Assembly: GCF_002844595.1 (NCBI RefSeq)
Contig: NZ_PJNW01000005.1
Span: 1-64,000 of the forward strand
DNA: 64,000 nucleotides
DNA from: Pleomorphomonas diazotrophica
GTDB lineage: Bacteria; Pseudomonadota; Alphaproteobacteria; Rhizobiales; Pleomorphomonadaceae
Reading direction: 5' to 3'
A program made the position numbers and the translations under genes. Below, piece by piece: positions 7,118-16,727 of this stretch. The notes beneath the pieces are model-generated. The model saw only the letters and a program-made list of their open reading frames with translations, was not told where the DNA came from and ran no database searches. Each line of letters starts with the position of its first letter. The stretch's first letter is position 1.

Positions 7118-9642
7118 GCCATGGCCTCCCGGATGATTTCGTCGGCCGCTTCACGAAGGACATCCTCGTCGGCCTCGCCCGCCACGCGCTCGCCGCCAAT
7201 CTCCAGCATGATCGGTACCGCCAGGGGCGAGATGCGGTCGAGCCGTTTATGGACAATGTGACCGTTGATTCGGGAGAGCATATCCGAGAGGCGCCGGAGG
7301 TCCAAAAGACCGGTGGAGGCGTCGGCCCAGGCCGCCTCGAGCAGGATGTGATCGGGCTGGTGCTCACGCAATACGTCGTAGATGAGGTCGGTGGAAACCG
7401 TCACCTGCCGCCCCGTCTTCTGGGCGCCGATGGCATTCTTTTCGACAAGTCCGGCGATCATGGCGCAGGCCTTGAACATGCGCTTCAGGAGATAGCTCTC
7501 GGCCATCCAGGCTTCGAGATCGTCGCCCAGCATGTCCGGCTCCAGGAGGCGCGACAGCGTCGGCTCGCCATGGGCGAAGGCGCTGCCGACGTCGGCGGCG
7601 CACCAGACGCCGATCACGTAATCGGTGGCGATGAAGCCGAGCGGCTTCAAGCCGAAGCGTTCGAGCCGGCGGGTCAGCAGCATGCCGAGCGTCTGGTGGG
7701 CAAGCCGTCCCTCGAAGGGGTAAAGCACCAGGAAATGGCGTCCCCGATGGGGGAAGGTCTCGACCAGGAGTTCGTCGGGCTTGGGCAGAAGGGAATGGTC
7801 CCGCTGCAGGGCGAGCCAGTCACGCACCGGCGCCGGCAGCTTGCCCCATGACGAGGGGTCGGACAACATCCTGCGGACGCCGGCGGCGAGAAAGGTGGAG
7901 AGCGGGAACTTGCCGCCGGCATAGACGGGGATGCGCGGGTCGCTCGACCGCGCCCTCGAGACGATCACCTCCGTCTCGCGCATGCCCTCGAAGCGCAACA
8001 CTTCGCCGGCAAACAGGAAGGTATCGCCCACCTTCATCTGCTCGCAGAAGTACTCCTCCACCTCGCCGAGCAGGCGTCCGCCCATCACCGGTCCGCGCCC
8101 GCGCGCCTTGCCGCCGAGCCGCACCTTCAGCATCGGACTCTCGATGATGGTGCCGACGTTTAGCCGGTAGGCCTGTGCAAAGCGCGGATGGGTCAGACGC
8201 CATGTGCCGTCGGCGGTAAGCTTGATCTTGGCGTAGCGCTCGTAGGCGCGAAGGGCGTAGCCGCCAGTGGCGACCAGGTCGACAACCCGATCGAACCGCT
8301 CGCGGTCGAGCTGGCGGTAGGGATAGGCCGAGACGACTTCGGCATAGAAGTCATCGGCCCGAAACGGGCCGGCCACCGCCCGGCCGAGCACGTGCTGGGC
8401 CAGTACGTCGAGTGCGCCGTCGCGGATCGGCGGCGTGTCCTGCGCGCCGATGTAGTTGGCATCAAGCGCCGCCTGGCATTCCAGCACCTCGAAGCGATTG
8501 GCCGGCACCAGGAGCGCCGTGGAGGGCTCGTCCATGCGGTGGTTGGCGCGACCGACCCGCTGGGCCAGACGGCTGGCGCCTTTGGGCGCACCGACGTGGA
8601 TGACGAGGTCGATGTCACCCCAGTCGATGCCGAGATCGAGCGTCGAGGTGGCGACCACCGCACGGAGGCGACCGTCGGCCATCGCCGCCTCCACCTTGCG
8701 CCGCTGGCCCACGTCCAGGGACCCATGATGAAGGGCGATCGGCAAGTTGGCGTCGTTGAGCCGCCACAGCTCGGAAAAGATCATCTCCGCCTGACTGCGG
8801 GTGTTGACGAAAATCAGCGTCATGCGACGACGATCGATCTCGGCGAGCAGGCCCTCATAGGCGTAGCGGGCTGAGTGGCCGGCCCAGGGAATGGTCTCGT
8901 CCGCCTCGAAGATGCGGATGTCGGGGCGGGCGCCACCGATGACGGTGACGATCTCCGAAAGAGCCTGCGGCTTGTCCGGCGCCTGCGGCACCAGCCAGGC
9001 GCGCAGTTCATCCGGATCGGCGACGGTGGCCGACAGGCCGACGGTGCGGATGGCCGGGGCAATGGCGCGGAGACGAGACAGGCCAAGCGCCAGGAGGTCG
9101 CCGCGCTTGCTGGTCACCAGCGCATGCAGCTCGTCGAGGATGACCGTCTTCAAGTCCTCGAAAAAAGTCTCGGCGTCGTGGCCGGCAAGCAGAAGCGCCA
9201 GCTGCTCGGGCGTGGTGAGCAGGATGTCGGGCGGAATGAGCTTCTGCCGCTGACGGCGCGACGCGGACGTGTCGCCGGTACGTGTCTCGATGGCGATGTC
9301 GAGGCCAATCCCCCTGATCGGCGTTTCAAGGTTGCGCTCGATGTCGACGGCCAGCGCCTTGAGCGGCGAGACGTAGAGCGTGTGGATGCCGCGACGGCGC
9401 GTGCCCGGTTTCCACTTCGGCCGACCGGCAAGGTCGACGAGCGACGGCAGGAAGCCGGCCAGCGTCTTGCCGGCACCCGTCGGGGCGATCAACAGCACCG
9501 AACGACCCGCAAGGCCGTGGTCGAGCAGCGCAAGCTGATGGGCGCGCGGGCTCCAGCCGCGCGACGCGAACCAGGCCTCGAACTTGGGGGGCAGAAGATT
9601 CGTCTCGGTCACGGCGGGAGTAAGCCCGATTTCCGCGAACAA
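7114..9642 (-). CDS. Ligase-associated DEXH box helicase (Lhr family)
   Basis: Superfamily 2 ATP-dependent DNA helicase, up to 842 aa. Visible motifs are Walker A (APTGAGKT), DELH in motif II, SATV in motif III and RVGRANHRM in motif VI. These are followed by the winged-helix and Lhr C-terminal domains. It acts on nucleic acid in the cytoplasm, probably with PdeM in repair. The longest frame starts with TTG at 9642; the GTG at 9612 (VTETNLLPP) fits relatives better, and neither has a clear Shine-Dalgarno. It lies 25 bp downstream of the methyltransferase gene in the same direction. Confidence 0.9.
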   Translation of the reverse strand: MFAEIGLTPAVTETNLLPPKFEAWFASRGWSPRAHQLALLDHGLAGRSVLLIAPTGAGKTLAGFLPSLVDLAGRPKWKPGTRRRGIHTLYVSPLKALAVDIERNLETPIRGIGLDIAIETRTGDTSASRRQRQKLIPPDILLTTPEQLALLLAGHDAETFFEDLKTVILDELHALVTSKRGDLLALGLSRLRAIAPAIRTVGLSATVADPDELRAWLVPQAPDKPQALSEIVTVIGGARPDIRIFEADETIPWAGHSARYAYEGLLAEIDRRRMTLIFVNTRSQAEMIFSELWRLNDANLPIALHHGSLDVGQRRKVEAAMADGRLRAVVATSTLDLGIDWGDIDLVIHVGAPKGASRLAQRVGRANHRMDEPSTALLVPANRFEVLECQAALDANYIGAQDTPPIRDGALDVLAQHVLGRAVAGPFRADDFYAEVVSAYPYRQLDRERFDRVVDLVATGGYALRAYERYAKIKLTADGTWRLTHPRFAQAYRLNVGTIIESPMLKVRLGGKARGRGPVMGGRLLGEVEEYFCEQMKVGDTFLFAGEVLRFEGMRETEVIVSRARSSDPRIPVYAGGKFPLSTFLAAGVRRMLSDPSSWGKLPAPVRDWLALQRDHSLLPKPDELLVETFPHRGRHFLVLYPFEGRLAHQTLGMLLTRRLERFGLKPLGFIATDYVIGVWCAADVGSAFAHGEPTLSRLLEPDMLGDDLEAWMAESYLLKRMFKACAMIAGLVEKNAIGAQKTGRQVTVSTDLIYDVLREHQPDHILLEAAWADASTGLLDLRRLSDMLSRINGHIVHKRLDRISPLAVPIMLEIGGERVAGEADEDVLREAADEIIREAMA

Positions 9643-9667
9643 GTGAAGAACATTTGCGTGAGAGCGG

Positions 9668-10576
9668 TCAGCCCTCGTGCCGAGCCACCACGATCAATCC
9701 TCGGATCGGTTCACCGCGATCGAACCTCAGCGTGTCGCGCTCAAGCTCGACGACGGCCAAGCCGGCCTCGGCGAGCACTCGCCGGACATAGGACTCGCCA
9801 TGGGCGTAGCGCAGGCTGTCGCGCAGCACCAGGCCGTCGCTGTCGGCCTCTTCGACCGTGAACGAGAAAAGACCATCTGGCGCGAGGCGGTCGGCGACCG
9901 CCGGAAACAATGTGTCGAGGGCACCGACATAGACCAAAACGTCGGCGGCGGTGACGAGGTCGTAGCCGTCGTCGGCGGCGGCAAGGAAGGTGGCCGCATC
10001 GGCAACCACCAGTCTCTGATAGCGCCGTCCGGCCTCGGCGCGGCCGATCATCTCCGGCGAGAGGTCACAGCCCGACACATGCTCGATCCGGCCTTTCAGC
10101 ACCTCCGCCATCAGGCCGGTGCCGCAACCGAGATCGAGACCACGGGCAAAGCTCGCGCCGGGACGGACTCTGTCGATGAGATCGGCAATCAGCCAGGGTG
10201 CGCGATAACCGAGGTCTTCCACCAGTGCCGTCTCGAAGCGGTCGGCATAGTCGTCGAAGAGCCCGCGCACATAGGCGGCAGGCGGCGCGTCGGGAACTTC
10301 GGCAAGGCCGAGCGCGGCGAGCTTCAGCGATATGCCGAACAGCCCGTCATGGTCGCGCTCCGCCGCCTCTCGCAGCAGCGGCTCGGCTTCCTCCCGGCGA
10401 CCATCGGCGGCGAGGGCATCGGCCGCGCCGACCAGGGCCGGCAGCCAGCCGGGCGTGCGCTCCAGCGCTTGCAGAAAAAGGTCGGCGGCGGCCGCATGAT
10501 CGCCGGCGTCGAGATAGGCGCGGGCGTATTCGTAGCGGCGGTCGGCGAGAAGATCCCCGGAGGAGACAGCGTGCAA
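9668..10576 (-). CDS. TPR-containing class I SAM-dependent methyltransferase
   Basis: 302 aa. About 100 N-terminal residues form tetratricopeptide-like helices (ADLFLQALERTPGWLPALVG). A Rossmann methyltransferase domain follows, with SAM motif I LDLGCGTG near residue 160 and an acidic loop (GCDLSPEM) for the ribose. The conserved FDDYADRFE segment before the domain is typical of this rhizobial family. The substrate is unknown. The only available upstream start is TTG at 10576, so the start is tentative. It heads the run methyltransferase-helicase-pdeM, which suggests a link to DNA repair, by context only. Confidence 0.8.
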   Translation of the reverse strand: MHAVSSGDLLADRRYEYARAYLDAGDHAAAADLFLQALERTPGWLPALVGAADALAADGRREEAEPLLREAAERDHDGLFGISLKLAALGLAEVPDAPPAAYVRGLFDDYADRFETALVEDLGYRAPWLIADLIDRVRPGASFARGLDLGCGTGLMAEVLKGRIEHVSGCDLSPEMIGRAEAGRRYQRLVVADAATFLAAADDGYDLVTAADVLVYVGALDTLFPAVADRLAPDGLFSFTVEEADSDGLVLRDSLRYAHGESYVRRVLAEAGLAVVELERDTLRFDRGEPIRGLIVVARHEG

Positions 10577-10658
10577 GATGATGACACTCGGCGGAAAGGG
10601 CGCCGCGTCATCCCGCCAAAGCCCGCCGTCGTCAAGATGGATTCCACAGCCTCTCGGC

Positions 10659-11072
10659 TTAACTCAGCTTGCGATAGCGGACGCGGGCCGAGTGCTCGAT
10701 GGCGGCGACGGCCAGCTTGTCGAGGGCGAAGCGGTCTTCCAGCATCTGCAGGAACACCAGCTCCTCCTGCTTGACGTCGACGTCGGAGGCGGCAACCTCG
10801 ATGGCCAACGCATAGGCCGTCTCATAGAGGCGCTCGGGCAACGACGTGGCCACCCGATCGAGGATGTGGTCGATGCCGTTCACCGACTTCAAGTTGGCCG
10901 AACAGGCGTCGGCGATCTCGCCGATCGACCCCTCGAAGCCCTGGAACACCGGCAGGAAACCGATCAGCCGCTCGAACTGGTTGAGTTCGCGCTCGGTCAT
11001 GTTGCGGTCGGCGATGGCGGCGGTGACCATCACCCAGATCAGCGCTTCCTGGGTGGACAACGGCTTATGCAT
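10659..11072 (-). CDS. TerB family protein
   Basis: 137-aa soluble all-helical protein of the tellurite-resistance TerB/DjlA N-terminal type. It shows the pattern of acidic residues in the first two helices ([19 protein letters not shown]) and the C-terminal SDVDVKQEE segment. TerB-like proteins bind metal and act as hubs in stress systems, but no ter cluster is present. I chose ATG 11072 because CGAGGA lies 8 nt upstream; the TTG at 11087 is a weaker alternative. The 82-bp gap to the methyltransferase gene makes co-transcription possible but not certain. Confidence 0.75.
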   Translation of the reverse strand: MHKPLSTQEALIWVMVTAAIADRNMTERELNQFERLIGFLPVFQGFEGSIGEIADACSANLKSVNGIDHILDRVATSLPERLYETAYALAIEVAASDVDVKQEELVFLQMLEDRFALDKLAVAAIEHSARVRYRKLS

Positions 11073-11278
11073 GGAATCCTCGGCCAAAGGTCAAACGGCA
11101 CCCTATTTGGGACGCCGTTGGAAAAAGCGCAAGCATCCTCTCGGCGGAGGCGCTTGCCTTGCCGCCCATCTTGCCGCCGATTGACGAGAAAAGCCGGCGC
11201 GTCCTTGACCTTTCCGGGCCTCGTCCCTACTGTCCGCCCCGCCCGGAAACTCCGGGTTTTCTCGAACAGAGGCAACCG

Positions 11279-12943
11279 ATGGCAACCGTTTCTTCCACCC
11301 TGCTCTCCGATCCCGCGCTCCTCGCCGCGGCCGGCCGCTCCAAGGCCTGGCCCTTCGAGGAAGCCAAGAAGATCGTGGCGCGGATCGAGAAACGCAAAGA
11401 CGCCTCGAAGCCGGTGATCTTCGAGACCGGCTACGGCCCGTCGGGCCTGCCCCACATCGGCACCTTTGGCGAAGTGGCGCGCACCACCATGGTGCGCCAT
11501 GCCTTCCGCGTGCTGACCGGCGACAGCGTGCCGACGCGCCTTGTCTGCTTCTCGGACGACATGGACGGGATGCGCAAGGTGCCGGACAACGTGCCGAACC
11601 CGGAGCTGCTCAGGGCCAACCTCGGCAAGGCGCTGACCAACGTGCCGAACCCGTTCGATAACGGCTATCCGAGCTTCGGCCACAACAACAACGCCAAGCT
11701 CCGGCAGTTCCTCGACACCTTCGGCTTCGACTACGAGTTCATGTCGGCCACCGAGGAGTACAAGAAGGGCACCTTCGACGAGATGCTGCTGCGCATGCTC
11801 GCCAAGTATGATGCCGTCATGGAGATCATGCTGCCGACGTTGCGCGAGGAGCGGCGAAAGACCTACTCGCCCTTCCTGCCGGTGCATCCCAAGACGGAAG
11901 TCGTCATGCAGGTGCCGGTCGAAGAGCGCAACCTTGAAAAGGGCACCATCGTCTGGACCGACCCGGCGACAGGCGAGCGCTTCGAGACGCCGGTCACCGG
12001 CGGCCACGCCAAGTGCCAGTGGAAGCCGGACTGGGCTCTGCGCTGGGCGGCGCTCGGCGTCGACTACGAGATGAGCGGCAAGGACCACATCGACAACGTC
12101 AAGACGTCGTCGCGCATCTGCAAGGTGCTGGGCGGCAACCCGCCGGACGGCTTCAATTTCGAGCTGTTCCTCGACGAGAACGGCGAGAAGATCTCGAAGT
12201 CGAAGGGCAACGGCCTGACCATCGACGAGTGGCTGACCTATGCCTCGCCCGACAGCCTTGCCCTCTACATGTTCCAGAAGCCGAAGACGGCCAAACGATT
12301 GTTCTTCGACGTGATCCCGCGCGCCGTCGACGAGTATTTCGCCTATCTCGAGAAATACCCGACGATGGACGTCGACCAGCAGCTTGCCAATCCGGTCTGG
12401 CACATCCATTCCGGAGAGCCGCCGGTGACGCCGGTGCCGGTCAGCTTCTCGATGCTGCTCAACCTCGTGTCGGCCAGCCATGCCCACGACAAGGGTGCGC
12501 TCTGGGCCTATATCGGCCGGCATACGCCGGGCGTGACGCCGGAAACGCACCCGAAGCTCGACGAGCTCTGCGGCTACGCGCTGGCCTATTACCAGGATCG
12601 GGTGAAGCCCTTCGTCACCTTCCGCACACCGGACGACGAGGAGCGGCAGGCGCTCGCCAAGCTGCGTGACGCGCTCGACGCGCTGCCGGTCACCACCAGC
12701 GCCGAAGCCATCCAGGACACGGTACTGTCGGTCGGCCGCTCGTTCCCGCGCTTCCAGGATCCGTCCAAGAAGAGTCCCGATGGCGGACCGGGCGTCAGCC
12801 TCGAATGGTTCGCGACGCTCTACCAGGTGCTGCTCGGACAGGAGAAGGGCCCGCGCTTCGGCTCCTTCGTCGAGCTCTACGGCCTGAAGGAGACCGTGGC
12901 GATGATCGACGCGGCGCTTGCAGGCACGCTCGGCCAGGCCTGA
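11279..12943 (+). CDS. lysS: Lysyl-tRNA synthetase, class I
   Basis: Charges tRNA-Lys with lysine using ATP in the cytoplasm. The 554-aa protein has the class I Rossmann signature PHIGT at about 58-62 and KISKS at 304-308, then an alpha-helical anticodon-binding C-terminal region. Class I LysRS is the usual form in Alphaproteobacteria, replacing the class II enzyme of most bacteria. I chose ATG 11279, preceded by AGAGG; the longer frame from 11159 has no family support. Confidence 0.95.
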   Translation: MATVSSTLLSDPALLAAAGRSKAWPFEEAKKIVARIEKRKDASKPVIFETGYGPSGLPHIGTFGEVARTTMVRHAFRVLTGDSVPTRLVCFSDDMDGMRKVPDNVPNPELLRANLGKALTNVPNPFDNGYPSFGHNNNAKLRQFLDTFGFDYEFMSATEEYKKGTFDEMLLRMLAKYDAVMEIMLPTLREERRKTYSPFLPVHPKTEVVMQVPVEERNLEKGTIVWTDPATGERFETPVTGGHAKCQWKPDWALRWAALGVDYEMSGKDHIDNVKTSSRICKVLGGNPPDGFNFELFLDENGEKISKSKGNGLTIDEWLTYASPDSLALYMFQKPKTAKRLFFDVIPRAVDEYFAYLEKYPTMDVDQQLANPVWHIHSGEPPVTPVPVSFSMLLNLVSASHAHDKGALWAYIGRHTPGVTPETHPKLDELCGYALAYYQDRVKPFVTFRTPDDEERQALAKLRDALDALPVTTSAEAIQDTVLSVGRSFPRFQDPSKKSPDGGPGVSLEWFATLYQVLLGQEKGPRFGSFVELYGLKETVAMIDAALAGTLGQA

Positions 12944-12966
12944 CGTTCACAGGCAGCAAGACATTG

Positions 12967-12993
12967 AAGGCTGGCGTTCGCGCCGGCCTTTTT
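12967..12993. terminator. Bidirectional terminator between lysS and the nuclease-like gene
   Basis: A 10-bp stem with one T-G wobble (12967-12976 with 12981-12990) and a TTCG tetraloop is flanked by TTT on the plus strand. It sits 24 nt after lysS and abuts the stop of the convergent gene. Confidence 0.8.
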
Positions 12994-13688
12994 CATTCCG
13001 GGACGGGTGGCTGGAGACTGCCGTCGCCATAGCGGCCGAGCTTGTCTTCCTTTGCCTTGGCGGCGTAGGGCGCCAGCAGCGGATCGGCGGGGTCGAGCGG
13101 TTCGGCCCAGCCTCGGCTCACCATGAACAGCGACAGGTTGCGGTTGCCGACCCAGCAGTCGGCCAAGCTATCGCCATCCTCACCCGGCGCGGCGATACCG
13201 ACGCAGCCGACCGAGCGCGGGCCGATCAGGCGCGCAAGGTCGGCGCGGGCGCGGGCGCCGCAGTTCCATCGGCCGGCCGTCCCGTCGCAAGTATCGGAAA
13301 AGGCAGTACCAGTAACACCTGCGAGATGGACAACCATCGTCTCCCGGTCGCGGATGGCTCGGAAGCGCACGGCATCGAGCACGGTGACGCGGGGATATAG
13401 CGCCTCGAAGCTCGCTGGCGGCGGAGGCGGTGGCGGCAGTTTCGGTCGATCAGCCGCCTGGCCCAGGGCGACCTCGACCGGAGGCGGCGCCTTGGCGGCG
13501 AGCGGTTGCCGGAGAACGGGTGGCGACGGCGGGCGGCCGAAGTCGAGTATGGTTGGCCGGACCTTCGCCAAATCGTCGCGCTTGGTGTCGTCCCACAGCC
13601 AGAGCAGCGCTGTGGCGGTCAGCGCCAAGCCGGCGACCAGTGGCGCCAGGCAGCCCATGAGAAAACCGTGCCGTCCCTGTCGAGCCAT
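12993..13688 (-). CDS. Membrane-anchored thermonuclease (SNase)-like protein, probably inactive
   Basis: 231 aa: a short basic N-terminus, one membrane segment (about 10-30), a Pro-rich linker (PPPPPPP near 85) and a C-terminal domain aligning with rhizobial thermonuclease-family proteins. The family Cys pair, CG-A-L core and C-terminal RGWAEP are retained. However, where active members have a RLAGIDAPE-like loop this one reads VHLAGVTGTA, and the YGR arginine region reads EDGDSLAD. The residues equivalent to staphylococcal nuclease R35, D40, E43 and R87 thus seem lost. It is probably a periplasm-facing binding or structural protein. Confidence 0.75.
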   Translation of the reverse strand: MARQGRHGFLMGCLAPLVAGLALTATALLWLWDDTKRDDLAKVRPTILDFGRPPSPPVLRQPLAAKAPPPVEVALGQAADRPKLPPPPPPPASFEALYPRVTVLDAVRFRAIRDRETMVVHLAGVTGTAFSDTCDGTAGRWNCGARARADLARLIGPRSVGCVGIAAPGEDGDSLADCWVGNRNLSLFMVSRGWAEPLDPADPLLAPYAAKAKEDKLGRYGDGSLQPPVPE

Positions 13689-13837
13689 CGCCTGAGAAAT
13701 GTCCTTGTCTGAAGGTGTGCGGCGGAAAATGCTGGATTCTCGTTATCGGAGCAAGCTGTCGCGGGCCTTGGCCGTGCTTTACTGACATTTGGCGCCTATG
13801 GTTGCCGGCAGTCCCGCGGACAATGGAAGGACGCCAC

Positions 13838-15031
13838 ATGCGCAGAGCTCTACTGGTTCTGATACTTCTCCTTCCCCTGGCGGCAGAGGCGTTGCCGCTC
13901 TCCCCTTCGATGCCGCGAAGCGAGCGCCTTACGGTCCTCGATACGTTCTGGGCCGAATGGAAACGGCTCTACCTGCGCGAGGGTTGCGGCGGCGCCTATG
14001 TTGCCACGTCCGGCGACGGAAAGACGACCTGGGGCGGGAGCGCCGCAAAGACGCTGACGGTGTCCGAGGCTCACGGATATGGCATGCTTGCCCTGGTCCA
14101 GATGGCCGATCGTGATCCTGACGCACATCGCCTCTTCGACCTGATGCAGGCTTTCTTTGTCGCTCATCCCGCCGCCTCCGGTCCCGGCCTCATGGCCTGG
14201 AACCAGACCGGAGATTGCCGCGACGCACCGGATGGCGGCGACCGTTCGGCATCGGACGGCGATCTCGACGTGGCGCTGGCGCTCCTGAAGGCCGACCAGC
14301 GCTGGGGCGGATACGGCAAGCTGGCCGCCTCCGTCCGGACGGCCATCCTCGCCCGCGAAGTTACCCCCGACGGCATGATGATGCTCGGCGACTGGGCACG
14401 GAACGATGATGACGGCACCTATGCCGGTTCCTCGCGGTCCTCGGACTTCATGCCGGCCAGTTTCGCCGCGTTCGCCGCGGCCGGTGATCGGGATGCCAGG
14501 CGCTGGAGCGAGCTTCGCGATCGGGGCTACCTGGTCTGGGGCGATCTGTCCCGGCGCTACGCTCGAAAAACCGGCCTCGTTCCCGACTTCCTGACCGGTC
14601 TGCCGGACGAGCCGCGTCCCGTGCCGACCAACTTCCTCGAAGGCCGTTTCGACGGGGCTTTCTCCTGGAACGCCTTACGCTTTCCGTGGCGGCTGTCGCT
14701 GGACTTACTGATGACCGGTGACGAGCGTGCAGCCTCCCATCTTGCCGCGCTCAATCGCTGGATCCGAAAGGCGAGCGGCGGTGATCCCCTGCGCATCGCA
14801 ACGACTTATCGCCTCGACGGGCGAGTGCCTCCGGACCAGGACACCGGCTCGGCGGCATTCATCGCCATGTTCGCGGCCGGCGCCACGGCTGGAAGCGGCG
14901 ATGCTGCGGCGGATCAGGCATGGCTGGATACCCTGTGGGCCGCGTTGCTGACGATACCCGCCACCGAAGAGGACTATTACGGCAACACCCTGAAACTCCT
15001 GGCAATGATTTCGCTCTGCGAAGAGACCTAA
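13838..15031 (+). CDS. Glycoside hydrolase family 8 endoglucanase-like protein
   Basis: 397 aa with a cleavable signal peptide (about 1-22) and a GH8 (alpha/alpha)6-barrel. The likely general acid is E77 in SEAHGYGM and the paired acid D140 in SASDGDLD, both family signatures. GH8 enzymes cut beta-1,4-glucans; BcsZ, the cellulose-synthase-associated member, is the nearest comparison. No bcs genes are adjacent, so its substrate may be cellulose or another envelope glucan. I chose ATG 13838, with GGAAGG 7 nt upstream; the frame extends to 13715 but lacks a site there. Confidence 0.85.
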   Translation: MRRALLVLILLLPLAAEALPLSPSMPRSERLTVLDTFWAEWKRLYLREGCGGAYVATSGDGKTTWGGSAAKTLTVSEAHGYGMLALVQMADRDPDAHRLFDLMQAFFVAHPAASGPGLMAWNQTGDCRDAPDGGDRSASDGDLDVALALLKADQRWGGYGKLAASVRTAILAREVTPDGMMMLGDWARNDDDGTYAGSSRSSDFMPASFAAFAAAGDRDARRWSELRDRGYLVWGDLSRRYARKTGLVPDFLTGLPDEPRPVPTNFLEGRFDGAFSWNALRFPWRLSLDLLMTGDERAASHLAALNRWIRKASGGDPLRIATTYRLDGRVPPDQDTGSAAFIAMFAAGATAGSGDAAADQAWLDTLWAALLTIPATEEDYYGNTLKLLAMISLCEET

Positions 15032-15234
15032 GCCATCGATCATCCCGATCCTTTGCACCGCTCTCGTCAAATAGCTCTTGCCAGACGCAGGTGCATGCCT
15101 TTACTCCGGCCCGTGCTCGCAGCCTGACGGCTTGACCAAGAAGCCCTCCCTTGACCGGTGAACTTCATTCCGTCCGAGCGAACTGCGACGCCGATTGAAC
15201 CTATGGAAGGGCCACGGCCTTTCGGAGTTCCGCC

Positions 15235-15588
15235 ATGGATCGTCTCGTCTACAAGATTGTGCCGCGCGCTTTGTGGGAAGCCGCCGAAGCGACCGGCGTG
15301 TTCGCCGGCGCATCCGTCGATTTCGAGGATGGCTTCATCCACCTGTCCTCGGCGGCGCAGGTCAGGGAGACGGCGCGGCTCTACTTTGCCGGTCAGAACG
15401 ACCTTCTGCTGATCGGCGTCGAGACCGCCCCCCTCGGCGAGGCGCTGAAATGGGAGGTTTCGCGCGGCGGCGATCTCTTCCCGCATCTCTACGCACCGCT
15501 GGAGTTCACGGCCGTGGACTTCGTGGTGCCGCTGCCGCTCGGGCTGGATGGCGCCCATCAGTTCCCCGACCTGGAGACCGGACGATGA
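15235..15588 (+). CDS. DUF952 domain-containing protein
   Basis: 117-aa single-domain protein with the DUF952 signature (HLSSAAQVRETA near 37-48, and LYAPL near the C-terminal third). The family is small, cytoplasmic and of unknown function, with an ART-like fold proposed for some members. It overlaps pyrD by 4 bp (ATGA), so it is co-translated with the pyrimidine enzyme. This pairing is common in Rhizobiales, which suggests but does not prove a link to nucleotide metabolism. Confidence 0.85.
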   Translation: MDRLVYKIVPRALWEAAEATGVFAGASVDFEDGFIHLSSAAQVRETARLYFAGQNDLLLIGVETAPLGEALKWEVSRGGDLFPHLYAPLEFTAVDFVVPLPLGLDGAHQFPDLETGR

Positions 15589-16685
15589 CCCTTTCCGAAC
15601 TGATCGGCTCGTTCAGCGCCGCCGCGCTCCGGCGCTTCGATCCGGAGATGGCGCACGCGCTGGCCGTCACCGCCATGCGGCTCAATCTCGCGCCCGGCCT
15701 GCCCAAGATGGTGGACGATCGCCTTGTCGTCGACTTCTTCGACATGCGGCTCGACCACCCGGTCGGGCTGGCCGCCGGCTTCGACAAGGATGCCGAGATC
15801 GCCGATGCGCTGCTGACGCAGGGCTTTTCCCATGTCGAAGTCGGCACGGTGACGCCGCGGCCGCAGCCGGGCAACCCCAAGCCGCGCATCTTCCGCCTGC
15901 CCGAGGCGAATGCGGTGATCAACCGCTGCGGTTTCAACGGCAAGGGGCATGCCCATGCCCTCAAGCAGCTCGAACGGCGTAATGGCCGGCCGGGGGTCAT
16001 CGGCGTCAACGTCGGCGCCAACAAGGACAGCGCCGACCGCACGGCCGATTATGTGACGGGCATCAAAGCCTTCGCGGGCCTCGCGTCCTATTTCACCGTC
16101 AACATTTCCTCGCCCAACACGCCGGGCCTCCGCGACCTGCAGGCGAGCGCCGCGCTGTCCGATCTCATTGCCCGCGTCATCGAGGCGCGCGATGAGACCG
16201 CAGTGGCCGTCGGCCGGCGGACGCCCGTGCTGGTCAAGATCGCGCCCGACCTCGACGAGGCGGCGCTTGACGACATCGCCGCCGTCATCTCAGCCCGCAG
16301 CGCCGACGGTCTCGTCGTCTCCAATACGACGCTGTCCAGGAGCGGCGTGTTCGGGCCGACTGCTGCCGAGCCGGGCGGCCTGTCCGGCAAGCCGCTGTTC
16401 GAGCGCTCGACGGTCGTGCTCGCCAAGATGCGCGAGCGGGTCGGCCGCGCCCTGCCGATCATCGGCGTCGGCGGCGTGATGACCGGTGAGGATGCCTATC
16501 TCAAGATCGCCGCCGGCGCCAATCTGGTGCAGGTCTACACCGCTTTCATCTACGGTGGCGGCAACGCCATCAACGCCATCAACGCCGACCTGCTGGCGCG
16601 TATCGAGAAGAGCGGCATCGGCTCGGCGCGGGCGCTTGCCAGCTCTGACAGCCGCGCCTGGGCCAGCCGTCCGATTCCAGCCTGA
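15585..16685 (+). CDS. pyrD: Dihydroorotate dehydrogenase (quinone), class 2
   Basis: Oxidises dihydroorotate to orotate in de novo pyrimidine synthesis, passing electrons to quinone at the inner membrane. The 366-aa length and N-terminal amphipathic helices (ALRRFDPEMAHALAVTAM) mark the class 2 enzyme. FMN-barrel motifs visible are VGLAAGFDKDAE, INRCGFNGKG, the NISSPNTPGL loop with the catalytic Ser region, and the phosphate-binding GVGGVMTGEDA. The start ATG overlaps the DUF952 stop. Confidence 0.95.
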   Translation: MTLSELIGSFSAAALRRFDPEMAHALAVTAMRLNLAPGLPKMVDDRLVVDFFDMRLDHPVGLAAGFDKDAEIADALLTQGFSHVEVGTVTPRPQPGNPKPRIFRLPEANAVINRCGFNGKGHAHALKQLERRNGRPGVIGVNVGANKDSADRTADYVTGIKAFAGLASYFTVNISSPNTPGLRDLQASAALSDLIARVIEARDETAVAVGRRTPVLVKIAPDLDEAALDDIAAVISARSADGLVVSNTTLSRSGVFGPTAAEPGGLSGKPLFERSTVVLAKMRERVGRALPIIGVGGVMTGEDAYLKIAAGANLVQVYTAFIYGGGNAINAINADLLARIEKSGIGSARALASSDSRAWASRPIPA

Positions 16686-16694
16686 AGCGCCCGC

Positions 16695-16719
16695 CGGTCA
16701 GGTTGACTCAACCTGACCG
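16695..16719. repeat. Perfect 11-bp-arm palindrome between convergent pyrD and lsrE
   Basis: The inverted repeat 16695-16705 with 16709-16719 leaves a 3-nt centre (ACT). It lies in the 42-bp gap between two convergent stops. No run of T follows on either strand, so it is a poor classic terminator; it may still end transcription or be a dispersed palindromic repeat or protein site. Confidence 0.6.
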
Positions 16720-16727
16720 AAAAGCGG

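Noticed and set aside
11039-12550. 503-codon open frame antisense to lysS
   Set aside because: Arg/His-rich composition, no family motif, and fully opposite a conserved synthetase.
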